64,000 nt of DNA from Ramazzottius varieornatus. Its lineage: Eukaryota; Tardigrada; Eutardigrada; Parachela; Ramazzottiidae. The position numbers and the translations under genes were made by a program. The notes under the pieces are model-generated. The model saw nothing but the letters and a program-made list of their open reading frames with translations. It did not search any database and was not told the DNA's origin. The DNA is taken from assembly GCA_001949185.1 (NCBI GenBank), contig BDGG01000002.1, positions 2,494,467-2,558,466 of the forward strand. Reading direction: 5' to 3'. Every line of letters begins with the position of its first letter. Position 1 is the first letter of the stretch. Below are positions 16,468 through 26,298 of the stretch, piece by piece.

Positions 16468-16566
16468 ATACATGCCGGCAGAGTTGTTACTGTATAAACC
16501 GGTGAAGATGCCGTTGTATAAGCCGATGAGGATGCTGGTGTGCACGCCGACGGAGTTGTCAACGTA
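16468..16566 (+). repeat. 24-bp minisatellite in MULE intron 3
   Basis: About four degenerate units (ATGCCGGCAGAGTTGTTACT, AAACCGGTGAAGATGCCG, AAGCCGATGAGGATGCTG, ACGCCGACGGAGTTGTC) inside the 157-bp intron 16445-16601. Same unit and orientation as at 15780-15985. Confidence 0.8.
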
Positions 16567-17439
16567 GTGAAATCTAACTCACATCATATTGCTTTCTGCA
16601 GAGATAATCTTTATCGTTGTTTCCAAACGGTGGAAAGCGATGCGTCAGTTCTCGCCTGGCTGTGTAATCCAGAAGTCCTTGATTCGTAAAAATATCACCG
16701 AATACCTCAGTGCTTCCAAGGTCAAGCGTGGTTTGCCGTTTCCTTCCGGCCCGAGCAAAGAGAACGGATCTACGGACTAATTCTGGACGACGGGAATAGC
16801 AGCTAGAGAGAATCAAATGAACGGTTTGGTAGTGGTAGTAAACATGATGACGACCAGACGCCGTTCTTGTTCATGAAGAAGGACTGGTACAGTCGACCTA
16901 ATGGGAAGCCCAATGGCTTCAGGCGACGTATTCTTGCAATTGTGTCGTCAGAGGGCTGCAGCAAGCCAGTCGAGAACTTCTTCGTGATCCAGTATGTATG
17001 GTCCGACGAAAGCAAGATCGCACCATCCCCGCCTGGGAAAACCTACACCAACCGCGCTATCACAAGCGCGATCAAGAAGCTAGCGTCACCTGTTGCACGC
17101 GGCAAGCCCATGAGCCCTAGAGACATCGTTCTCGAAGTTGCGTCAACTATACCCGAAATCGACCGCGAGGTGAACCCATATTATGGACCGAAAGATATGC
17201 GACAGGTCATGACCATCAGAAACACGGTCAACAAGAACACATACGGAGAAGACGTGGAAAGCTACCTGCGAAGGAAGGAAGAGGTCATTCTTCGTCAGTA
17301 CCCGAACGAGGATGGATCGAAGTCTGAGATTTTCGTCGTGGTAGATCCGTACCACGTTGGACTGATAGCGACGAACGGCGACCAAAAGCTAAAGTGTATG
17401 TCGATTAAGGTCAGAGCAATTGCCTATTCCGGCAATGTT

Positions 17440-17595
17440 GACAAAGTACACGCCAGCGATGTTTCCGCTGTAAACACCGGCAGTTTTGGTAATCTACATG
17501 CCAGTGGAGTAGTTCGTTCACAGGCCGGTAGAGTTGTCAGTGTACATTTGACGGAATTCTTGAAGTACAAGCCGGTAATATTGTCGGTCGCCTTA
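17440..17595 (+). repeat. 24-bp minisatellite in MULE intron 4
   Basis: Five to six degenerate units (TACACGCCAGCGATGTTTCC, TACATGCCAGTGGAGTAG, CAGGCCGGTAGAGTTGTCAG, TACAAGCCGGTAATATTGTC) inside the intron 17396-17683, in transcript sense. Confidence 0.75.
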
Positions 17596-18596
17596 TCAAC
17601 AGGCACTGTAGACTGAGCTGATTTTCGTCTTGTAGTGATGCGCACCTGAATGGGGTATTAATCCTTTGGTTTTCTGTTTGCAGTGAAGCTTCGCTTGCAG
17701 ATCGGGTTGACTTTCCAGCTGTGCAACATGTATCTGGTGGTCATAGTCATCCAACATCCTTATCTTGTGAATGAAAAGACAGGAAAGCCTGCTCTGCTGA
17801 TCGGACCAACATGCCTAACTCAGAGGAAGTCGAAAGCTTCGTTGTCGGTGTTCGCTAATTACCTCCGAGAATGTCTCGTGAATGCAGGTGTCGATGTGAT
17901 GTCAAAAGACTTCGGCTTCGATTTCATCACCGATGGCGAGCGAGCACTGTACGACGCATTCCGCGAAGCTTTCCCTCGACACAACCATACGCTCTGCGTT
18001 CTACATATCCGAGATGGTATCAAGAGATACTTCCTCGGAAAGCCCGTACCCTCTTCGCATGTGTCGTTCGTGTTGAACTGCGTACTGGGGTACCACCGCA
18101 ACGTAGCTGGTGTGAGGAAGCATGTTCTAGGGCTGGTAGATTCAGTTTTGGAAGAGCAGTATCTCCAGAAGTGGAAAGAGATGAAGAGCTCTTTGGGCGA
18201 TGACAAATTCCAGCACTGGTTTGGAAAACACCATCAGAAGAACTTTGTCGAGAAACTAATCCTACCGGCACGTGAAAAGAGGGGTTTCTCGCGCGATCTT
18301 CCTAATACTAATCTGTCCGAGGCCATGAACAAAACGCTCAAAGCCTTTTTTGGCACGCACAACGATCCCCGGGAAGTGGCTGAGAGGTTGCTCAAGATGT
18401 ACGCCGATGAAACTGTGTTCATGTTCCAGGCCCTGAAAGATCAAGGCGGATACAGAATAGCCGAGCAGTACAGAGAAGACCTTCTCCTGTCGCGAGAGAA
18501 AGCACACGACAATAGCCACATAATGTCCAAAGTGCAACGGTTGTTTCCCAAGTGCAACGTGAACACCGTGGTTGTCGTTGCATCGAGTCGAAAAGT

Positions 18597-18740
18597 AAGT
18601 ACCAGCGGAGTTGTTGCAAGTAGGCCGGTGGTGTTACGTTTTGTTGGCGAAGATGCTGCATTGTCCGCCGTCGGAGTTGCCAAAGCCTACGCGGGCAGAG
18701 CTGCCGCGCTTTGTGCCGGTGAAGTCTTGTTGGTTCGTCT
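18597..18740 (+). repeat. 24-bp minisatellite in MULE intron 5
   Basis: Units ACCAGCGGAGTTGTTGC, AGGCCGGTGGTGTTACG, CCGCCGTCGGAGTTGCC, TACGCGGGCAGAGCTGCC and GTGCCGGTGAAGTCTTG fill most of the 200-bp intron 18595-18794, beginning directly after the 5' splice site. Confidence 0.75.
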
Positions 18741-19370
18741 AATAGTAGAACAGGTACATAGTGCTAGTCTGTAACTGTGACATTATGTTTGTAGGTCGAT
18801 TTGTCGGGAGATGGAACAAGACCGCCCAATGTGCTGACGGACTTTGCCACCACCGGACTTCCCGACATGTTTCGCGCTAGCTGGGACAAGGCCGTGGAGC
18901 TTATGGGCGGCCCTGCTGACGAAGGCTGGATGGTTGAGCTTTCCGCGGAAGAAACGACCCAGTATAAACGAAAATGGAACTCCTCGGTCGTTCGGAAAGT
19001 TCGGTCTACAGACAAGAAGCCCTGCTGGTACTTCGTCAAGATCTGCACTACTTCCGGGGAAGGTAAATGCGGTTGTTTGCAGTTCACTCAGAATAAAGAC
19101 CCAGCTTGCAAACATATCATTGCCGTGACCGCAGCGACCGGAAACTTGGCGCAGATGGTGGAATGGCTGAAATTAGAGAAGAATTTGCGACCCTTCGGCA
19201 GCTGGCTCGTGCGAAGTGTTGGTGGTCACAAGGTTGGGCGAAAGATGAAGAATCTGAGCGGATCCGGTTACACAACCCGTAAAGACAAGGAAGCTGTCGA
19301 AATGAACTTCGAGGAAGAAGAATACTGTTACAAGGGCGAGGGTTGCAAAATTGGTAAACCTCCATAGATG

Positions 19371-19440
19371 CCGTCAGTGTTAGCAAAGGAGACGCTGGCG
19401 TAGTTGTCCCTACTGATGTACACGCCGGCGTAGTGACCAT
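19371..19440 (+). repeat. 24-bp minisatellite in MULE intron 6
   Basis: About three units (GATGCCGTCAGTGTTAG, ACGCTGGCGTAGTTGTCC, ACACGCCGGCGTAGTGACC) within the 136-bp intron 19354-19489, in the same orientation as the other arrays. Confidence 0.75.
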
Positions 19441-19827
19441 GCATGAATTTAGACTACCATGTCTGGGACAACATACTTGTTTCTTTTAGGCAAACCATGG
19501 CGTGACAGTACCCACAAGTTTGTCGTCAAGAAATATCCAAATCCTGGTATGGGTTACCAATGCCCCGGGTGCCGAACTTTGTTTGCCGAAAGACCTGCGA
19601 ATTTCGACATACTCGTCACTCACACAGAGCAAGATTTCGAGAATGGTGGCGACGGTGTTATTGCGTTACCTCGAATGCGTCTCTATCACATGAACAATCG
19701 CTGTGTAAAGACTCGACATCCAAAGTTTGACTCCTCAAAGGATGTTGTGGTGAGCAAGAGCCTAGGAAGTTTGACGGATGCTGAGCGAAATGTAATTCAA
19801 AGTTTCCGTTCGGGATACGTGATTTAA

Positions 19828-20511
19828 TTCTATTTAACTTACTTCAAGCTGCTCTGGCGATAATGGTACTATGTTGCTCTACAACACAATGCCCGTACAG
19901 TTTGAACGTTGTTCAACCTGAAGGTAATTTGGTGTCAAGCTTTCTGTTTTTGGTTTTGGTACCGTACAACCCGGCGAAGTTGCGAATGTGAGCCGGCGGA
20001 GCTGTGTGCACCAGCGGTTTTGAGATTGTCTGCCGTCTGCAATGTTCTTGTGAATCTGTCAGCTCTTTCGTATTGAATTCCTCCGCAAGGGTACATCTAA
20101 GCTACTTTTCTTCTTTTGGGATTCCTCTGGAAGATTTTCAGATAGCTGACTTGTTGAAAGCTGGTAGGACTTCGACGTTCTTCCTGTTTCCGAGGTAGTA
20201 AGCGACCATGGCTTTGTCCAGCTTAAAGGACACCGAAAAGTGCCACACTTGCGATTTCGTGGAGACATCGAAACTTTGACAAGAGCATCGCGATCGAGAA
20301 TGGTGATCACTATTCACACAGGGAAGCTAATTCGTCCAGACATTCCACGGGCGCACGAGAAACCAAGAACCAGACGAGGAACCAGAAACCAAAGCGCACA
20401 AAGGATGTCTCGATGAAGTGTAGGAAAGCAGTTCGGATGCACTCGGTCAAATCACCGATATTTCCAAAAACTGGGCTTCAAACCGAAAGCATAAGTAACA
20501 AAGTGAACTCT
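19828..20511. other. Gap between MULE gene and chromo-barrel locus
   Basis: 3' flank of the MULE gene. Near 19970-20030 it has two or three more units of the 24-bp minisatellite (CCCGGCGAAGTTGCG, AGCCGGCGGAGCTGTG). The rest shows no supported gene. Confidence 0.45.
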
Positions 20512-20865
20512 TCAGAGACTCATGAAGTAACGGACCGCACGATCGACGGACAACTCCCGTTCCTCTTTGGCTGATGGGGACGGTGCCGATTTGTTCCGAG
20601 GCGTCGCTTTCTTGGGGTGCACCACCACAGTCAGCTTTCGATTCTCTTCTTCCAAAGCTGCTCGTTCTTGCTCGGACTTGGCTAACTTCTTTTTCAGTAC
20701 TTCGATGGTTTCTTCGGTGGTTGTGGCGGTTTTCTTGGCGAGAGACCTCGACTTGGACTTATCCTCCGAGGACTTCTTCTTGGTCCCACCAGCCTTCTTG
20801 GCTCCTTCAGGCTTCTTGGTATCGGCAGACTTTTCCGGTTGCTTGGTTGTTTTTTCAGCCATCAT
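20512..20865 (-). CDS. Hypothetical Lys-rich protein with coiled coil
   Basis: A 117-residue open frame beginning MMAEKTTKQPEKSADTKKPE and ending RAVRYFMSL. The first half is Lys/Ala/Ser-rich and charged. Residues about 50-80 (TTEETIEVLKKKLAKSEQER then AALEEENRKL) have heptad spacing and charge typical of a coiled coil. I recognise no family. A CTTTCAG acceptor lies directly before the ATG, so it could be a separate small gene with a 5' UTR intron, or a 3' exon of the chromo-barrel gene. The phase from the open block above it (ending …NVADEDTDG near 20945) would instead give a short DDG ending, so the connection is unresolved. Confidence 0.45.
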   Translation of the reverse strand: MMAEKTTKQPEKSADTKKPEGAKKAGGTKKKSSEDKSKSRSLAKKTATTTEETIEVLKKKLAKSEQERAALEEENRKLTVVVHPKKATPRNKSAPSPSAKEERELSVDRAVRYFMSL

Positions 20866-20944
20866 CTGAAAGATAACTTTCCGTTCAGTCTCATCGTTAT
20901 ATTCTGATCGTTACGGATCTGAGCTCAGAGTTCAAGTATGCCTT

Positions 20945-23480
20945 ACCATCGGTGTCTTCGTCCGCTACATTGTCCGCCACTTTGCGTCGTGCGAACGACA
21001 TCGTTCGAGGCTTACGTAAATGGTTTAATGCTTCTCGACCGCACAACTTCAGGAATTCTTTTTCACCAGCAGGAGAAAGGCCGCCACATTTCCTTAAATT
21101 GTCCCGGTCAACCACTCCCTTTGCGTTTTTCTTTCCGCTCGATTTGGAAGGAGGACACTGATGCACTTGAAGAGGAGACCGAGGGACTTCAGCACGCCCG
21201 AACCGTGATCCTGTTTCTTTTTCGCCGACCACCTGCAAATATTTAGCCGACAATCCTCAATAGGTAGCCAACACAAAACGCTTCCGCGTATCTCACTGGA
21301 CAGCTCAGTTTCCACTGCAAAATGCATCTGCAATACTGAAAACAGTACCTGGCGGAAAAGGTACCAATCCCACTGTTTGACAGGTCACAGAATTTCGCCT
21401 TCCGGAAGTTGGCCATAACCCTAAACAAAATACAAGTCATGACATTCATGATATTTCATCTGCAAAGAACTAAGCCCGTATGTCTCTTAAAAGCCTCCTA
21501 CCATTGTCGGCGAATCTTAGTAAGAACATCCTTCTCCCTCCGTGGCATCTTCCGTGGTTTTTCGGTTGGTGAGTGTTCTTGCTCAAGCATATCCATAGTC
21601 ACTGTACCTATAGAACAGATCACGTAACTAACTTTGCCATTCAAACATAGTTATCTCAGATAACAGTAGAATCGCGCGGATCCGCGTTAATCCGCTGGCT
21701 TGTATGCAGACAACTCGGACGGCCCGTACAGTGACCACTTCCCCGGCTCGTACAGTAACTACTTCGCCGGCCTGTACAGCAACCACTTCCCCGGCTCGTA
21801 CAGACCGTTCATGCAATGCCAACACCCGTTACAGGGAAACGACTACAATCCAGCCCTGTGACTTGAAACCACGGTACGTACCTTCGGGAACAGTTTCTTC
21901 CACCTCGGTAACTTGTTGGACGGGCACCAGGAAGGAGACGATCTTACCGTTCTCCACCTTGCTTTGGACCATGAACTGCTGACCTGGAGTTCCGGCAGGA
22001 CTTCCAGCAGGAACGGCTGTAACGACGGTGCCCACAGGTAGCATTTCGGTCATGGCTAATTGAAAAACAAGCAAATACGTAATAGCCTGTGCCTGATTTT
22101 CCGTCATCGCTGCGGTTTTCGAACCGTAATAAATAGCTCTCACCGGCTGGCACCTTTTTCCTCGCACCAGTGTTCTTCGCTCTTTCGGTTTTCTTGATAC
22201 TGGATGGGTTTTCCAGTCGGTTAATCGACTTCTCAGATGAACTGGCTGGCTCTAAGCTGTGCGCTTTTCCGTTGTCGGTCAAGGTGGTCGGCTCGCTTTC
22301 GAGCGCTGAAGCCATGCTGGGAGGCTCCAGCGACCGACAGCCCGCAGCTGAAATATTATCTCCCGCAGACAGTCCTGCATCAATTCTCGCTTGTTTACTG
22401 CTCGTCGTACCTGGAAAAATATTGAAAATGAATATCCTGTGAGCGGAATTCAATGGAAAATTCAATGGGATGAACATGCAGCATAAATAATTTTCCAAAC
22501 ATTCGAGAGTCAAGGTACACTACCGAAATGTTCGGTTGAACTCGCGCATTACTTCGACTGCTTCGGCACTAGAGGTAAAATTTTTTGAAGTTACCCCTAG
22601 GTTCGGCAGTCGCGCCTCCTCTGCTTCCACCTTTTCCTCGGCCTCTGGCGGGAGATACTCCGTTGATAGGCACAGGATTGGAGCTTTGAAACACACTGGC
22701 TTTTTTCGCCGTCATCTGCAAAAAACTGGTCTTGTCTGCCTGGGCCGTTCTGCTCTTGATTCCACTGCAAAATTAAACATCACGCAACGTGATGCATAAG
22801 TCTATCCGAAGAAAACAAACATGAATTTTTCCCCAGAGTTCATACCTGGCCTCCATCAAGGCGCCGTTTTCGGCCGAGGCCTTGGAGTTGTTCTCTGTGT
22901 TCTGCAACATCAGTGAATCGCTGTACATCCACTCGTCATACCTGAAGAGGAGAAAGCATCAGACATCTTCCTTCTGCCGCATCCGATGGATGTCGGAGCT
23001 TGCTTACCGTTTTCCCCAACCCGAGTAATGGATTCTGTAGATGGGCACGGATGTCGTCTCATCTCCGGGATACTTGTACGTTTCGATCAGAATGATCTTA
23101 GCTTCGTGCCACTGTCCCTTGCTGATGACCTATACATCGTCGCCTGCAACACAAGCACCAGTAATCAGCAAAAGCAGTCGGGAGAAAGAACTGATTCGAC
23201 ACTGGAAAGTGCGAAGCTATGACCAGCTACCGACCACTTTCCGCAACTTCGTGTGGGTCGAGATTGTGCGCGACTTGATCTGGGTGATCATCAATCGGAG
23301 GTTTTCTAGAGACGTACCTATGCAGAATTTCTTCATGAAATCTTCGAGACGCATTTCTGTGTGGTCGTTCAGCTCCTTCTTCATGTTTCTGTTTGGTGTG
23401 CTGGGAGCAGGGTTGATGGTCATGATCGGCGGAGGGATGCCTCCGTGTGAAGGGGCACTGCACGTCGATGTCTTGTCCAT
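20945..23480 (-). CDS. Chromo-barrel (Tudor-knot) domain protein
   Basis: Probable chromatin-associated protein of the MRG15/MSL3/ARID4 chromo-barrel type; orthology is not settled. Exons on the minus strand with matching phases: 23480-23318 (MDKTSTCSAPSH…MKKFCI), 23143-23008, 22941-22846, 22764-22595, 22410-22144, 22055-21882, 21607-21502, 21420-21349. The chromo barrel spans exons 1-3: FMKKFCIGDDV, then ISKGQWHEAKIILIET, then VPIYRIHYSGWGKRYDEWMY, where the aromatic residues and the GW..R.DEW signature are present. Downstream lies low-complexity sequence and a basic stretch (PRKMPRREKDVLTKIRRQW). A TAG at 23130-23132 interrupts the barrel in frame. After 21349 the gene is unresolved: an open block ending near 20945 (SPAGEKEFLKLCGREALNHL) is in a different phase, and the phase-matched frame stops near 21094. 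MRG-domain motifs are not visible. Confidence 0.68.
21704..21812 (-). repeat. 24-bp minisatellite in chromo-barrel gene intron 6
   Basis: At least three regular 24-bp units, read on the minus strand as TGTACGAGCCGGGGAAGTGG plus four bases. Spacing between GTACAG starts on the plus strand is exactly 24. It lies in the intron 21608-21881, in the sense orientation of this minus-strand gene, as the MULE arrays are for theirs. Confidence 0.85.
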
Positions 23481-23980
23481 GGCGCTGTGAAACAGAACAA
23501 CACGCTGTTTCCACTCAACCGACAAACAGTGATTGTCCGCACAATGGGAGGGGATGTTCCAGGCAGCAACTTGTGATGAAAATGGCTTTTGATTTCGCAG
23601 GTCACGGCAGGTGTCAAAACTTCGAAGAATCATGAATCGAAGAGATACGGAGAAGCGGGGAATTCGTGAAATCTCACGGTATGTCGCCCAGTCAGCGGTT
23701 ACCGTGCGGAAAAAAGGAAATAAAATAATCAAGTAGCGATGTGCGGGTACGGTGTTCGGTGGTGTGGTGTTTGGTTGAGCTAGTTCTAGTCGATATGCAG
23801 CGAAAACACGTTGAAGGCATAGTTCGCAAACCCTTGAATACATTTCGACGGTAAAGTGCTGCGAAGGCAAAGCATAGCAAGCCTGGCCAACCGCCATAGG
23901 CCTGGTTGATTCACCAGTACCTAGAATACAGTGCAGAATACCAGAATTAATGACCAAGACTTAAGAGCTGGGTTGTACTA
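23481..23980. other. Upstream flank of chromo-barrel gene
   Basis: Probable 5' UTR and promoter region of the minus-strand chromo-barrel gene. No other gene, repeat or clear promoter motif is visible before the element that starts at 23981. Confidence 0.35.
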
Positions 23981-24679
23981 CGAGGGGATTATGCCTGTCC
24001 CGACGTCCGGATAGTCAAACGTCCCGGCAGAACGATAGAAGAGAGTCTCTTCTTTGTTATGAGCTAGGGAGCTAAATCCCCCGACGATCCTGGAANNNNN
24101 NNNNNNNNNNNNNNNNNNNNNNNNNNNNNNNNNNNNNNNNNNNNNTGCACCTTGATTAGTTGATTATACGAGTCACTGCACGGTGTAATGTGTGTGTTAT
24201 GTGATATTGGGTCTTGTTTTAGTATGCGGTGTGGTGAATGCATGGCGGACCTCAAATTGGAACTGGAAAGTTTCGTCCAGATTTCGAGCGACCGGACTGT
24301 ACAGCAGGGACGTAAGCTCCTTGATTGGGAGTTTGATTGAACAGATTGAACAACTCAGTCGATCAGCTGTTCCGTCAGATTCGGACTGGATGGTGTGCTA
24401 TCGGGCATCTGCAGCTACTGTTGGCACGCTATTCGGTCATCCTGTTGACCATCTGAGCGGCTTGTTTGTAATGTCTCCAATCAACACTCGCAATCAAAGA
24501 GCTTTACGTCATCCCGGCATACTGAAGCGGTCAATGTACTTAATTTCCGAGTCCTATAGTTCATTCCAGGATCGTCGGGGGATTTAGCTACCTAGCTCAG
24601 ATTATAAAAGAGACTCTCTTCTATAGTTTGGCCGGGTCGGTTTGACTATCGGCACGTCGGGACAGACATAATCCCCTCG
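23981..24679. mobile_element. Inverted-repeat DNA element, copy 1 (contains assembly gap)
   Basis: Terminal inverted repeats of about 115 bp: the left begins CGAGGGGATTATGCCTGTCC and the right ends with ATAATCCCCTCG. Inner TIR blocks such as GAGAGTCTCTTCT, GAGCTAGG and CGACGATCCTGGAA recur as reverse complements near 24565-24640. The flanks read CTA on both sides, a possible 3-bp target duplication. The interior holds 50 Ns and no convincing transposase, so it is probably non-autonomous. A second copy is at 36437-37192. Confidence 0.82.
24096..24145. other. Assembly gap (50 N)
   Basis: A run of 50 N directly after the left inverted repeat of the element at 23981-24679. Such a gap is typical where the two TIRs collapse during assembly. 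The true length is unknown. Confidence 0.99.
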
Positions 24680-24922
24680 CTACAGCGTCACCAGTGATCA
24701 TCTTTGCATGAGGGCCCACGGGGATATCTCTGAATCTCTGCTCATCTCTTCAATGGATTCTTTCATTCTGGGACACGTATTGCAGAATCAAGTCAACAAG
24801 TAAAGTACGAAGCATTTTCGTAGTATATCATATCAATCCAATAAAATTTGCAGATGTCGGTGCCACTGGTCTTGATGAAGTAAGCCATAAAATATCCAGG
24901 ACGGAAGGATTACAGGTACGAT

Positions 24923-25095
24923 GGAAATGATGGGACAGCGAAAATCATGTGACAGGCAAAAAGGACGACAAAATGGAGATTCAACCGTAGAAAAGTATCG
25001 AAAAGTGTATTACTATGAATCAGTCGCGTACGTACGTTCTTCCGTACCGCCGTAGCGAAAATGCCTGTCCTATAATCTTTTACTGTCCCATAATC
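24923..25095 (-). mobile_element. MITE-like repeat, copy A
   Basis: About 160-170 bp matching the reverse complement of 40273-40431 at roughly 75% by eye. Shared blocks include TTTTCGCTACGG, GGTACGGAA and ACACTTTTCGA. The ends are related inverted repeats (GGAAATGATGGGACAG versus CCTGTCCTATAATC). No coding capacity is evident. Confidence 0.65.
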
Positions 25096-25192
25096 TCGTC
25101 GTCCGTGTATTCGCATGATCATTCAGGACAGTGACTCGTAGTGTGTTACAGCAGAACATTCTGTGTAAGACGTAGCGGTAGAGTAGTTCTGC

Positions 25193-26298
25193 ATGTTGCC
25201 TTCTGCGCTACAATTCCAAAAAATGACCCGTCAATTGGCCAACAACAATACGGCGCTTGAGTTCTCCGTTCAGAACTTATCCTCGGAACCGAACTCAACA
25301 CTTCATCTCCCAACAGTCAGTTCTCAAGTTGGTTGGTTCTTCAGTGTTTTGCTCGTGTGCGTGGTCTCCGTTGGAGCGAGTATCTGTTTGTTACTTGCGA
25401 TCGTGAAAGACCAAACGTCCAGCCTTAGTACTCGTATTCTCATAGCCAACATGTGCGGTATTGGAATCATTTTCTGCCTGGTTTTTGTACCCGCTACCAG
25501 CATTGTTGGGTTCTTTCCATCCTTATGGCAGTATGAAAGCGCCCGAAATTCCTCATGTCCGTTATATATGGGCCTGGAGATCTGCTACACGTCCTTCAGT
25601 TTCACAGACGCGTTTCTGGCCTCCAACCGACTGGTTGCCGTCTGCTTTCCTCGCCACTACGATACTTGGCAAACCCCAAAAATCTCCTACGCAATGGTCG
25701 CCGCAAGCTGGTTGATCAGTATTACGCTTGTTGCCCTCAACGTACTAGAAGTCGGTGGACACTACGTGCAGCTGTGGGACTTCACCTGCCAAGCCGAACC
25801 AACCAACTCGTTCGGTTTGGTGCTGTTCGCGGTCAGCGGAACGGGTCCTTACTTTTTAATCGGTATATTCTCCCTAATAATCTTCACTACAGCGCACATC
25901 AAGTCGCGCGGTTTGAGGGCTCAAATGGCGAGCTCGACGTCTGCTCGACATCAGCTGCGAACGTTGCAACGGAAGCTGGTCATCGCTAGAGCCATGGGAA
26001 TACTGCTGGTCTGGAGTTTCATCACACAGATACCGTTTACTGTGGTGCCGATGTACGTGCCGCGCCTGGAGGAAGAGTACTATGACCTGTGGAGATTCTT
26101 GCGCATTTTCCCACTGACGCAGTATGCGCTTAGCCCGGTATGGTTCGATAGATCTCAAAACAATTAGCCATGTGAGAGGATATTCAAAACTTGGATTTCA
26201 AAGCGGTCCTTTGTTTATAGCTGGTGCTTTTGGCATTGAGCTCCTCGTACCGGAGGGCGTTGCAACGTTTTGGGGCTATCCAACCCAGAGATCTGTGA
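25193..26298 (+). CDS. Orphan rhodopsin-like (class A) GPCR
   Basis: Seven-helix plasma-membrane receptor of 340 residues in two exons, 25193-26137 and 26221-26298 (TGA). Donor GTATGG and acceptor TTATAG join in phase 0 inside TM7. The N-terminus has N-glycosylation sites (NNT, NLS, NST). Helices: TM1 WFFSVLLVCVVSVGASICLL; TM2 ILIANMCGIGIIFCLVFV; TM3 from CPLYMGLEICYTSFSF, with the conserved Cys, to SNRLVAV; TM4 with W (AASWLISITLV); ECL2 Cys (DFTCQ); TM5 with P (GTGPYFLIGIF); TM6 LLVWSFITQIPFTVVPMYV; TM7 PLTQYALSPLVLLALSSSYR, then RRAL. DRY is replaced by NRL, the usual TM2 Asp is absent and NPxxY is SPLVL, so G-protein coupling or activation may be atypical. No ligand family is recognised. 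Without splicing the frame would end at 26167 with a broken TM7. Confidence 0.88.

Larger units (their letters stand above)
15453..19827 (+). pseudogene. MULE-type transposase with SWIM zinc finger, interrupted by stops
   Basis: Mutator-like transposase. Blocks with matching phases: 15453-15727, 16094-16246, 16316-16444, 16602-17395, 17684-18594, 18795-19353, 19490-19827 (TAA). The N-terminal part is acidic and Ser-rich. An N-terminal domain (PFLFMKKDWYSRPNGK to DPYHVGLIATNGDQ) precedes the RNase-H-like transposase core. The core has IGLTFQLCNMYLVVIVIQHP, GKPALLIGPTCLTQRK, FITDGERALYDAFREAFP and LCVLHIRDGIKRYF. A SWIM finger follows (CGCLQF…DPACKHIIAVT), then a Cys-rich tail (YQCPGCRTLF). Four stops lie in the same frame as the flanking protein: TAA 15588-15590, TAA 15642-15644, TAA 16687-16689 and TAG 16804-16806. 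No frameshift is seen. Downstream of 16807 the frame is open to the end, so a shorter protein from an internal Met remains possible. It may be a decayed transposon or a partly retained host gene. Confidence 0.8.

Noticed and set aside
16686-16710. 25-nt GT…AG segment that would remove the TAA at 16687 as an intron
   Set aside because: Far too short for an animal intron, and its removal shifts the frame away from the protein-like downstream sequence.
15780-19440. CRISPR-like array
   Set aside because: The units are contiguous, degenerate 24-mers without conserved-repeat/unique-spacer alternation, in an animal gene's introns.
15453-23480. Recoded genetic code (TAA/TAG read as sense) to explain the in-frame stops
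   Set aside because: HSP70, PDE11 and profilin use TAG or TAA as terminators exactly at conserved C-termini and contain no internal stops.
24064-24255. Open frame running through the N gap
   Set aside because: It is produced by translating Ns inside the transposable element and has no real sequence support.
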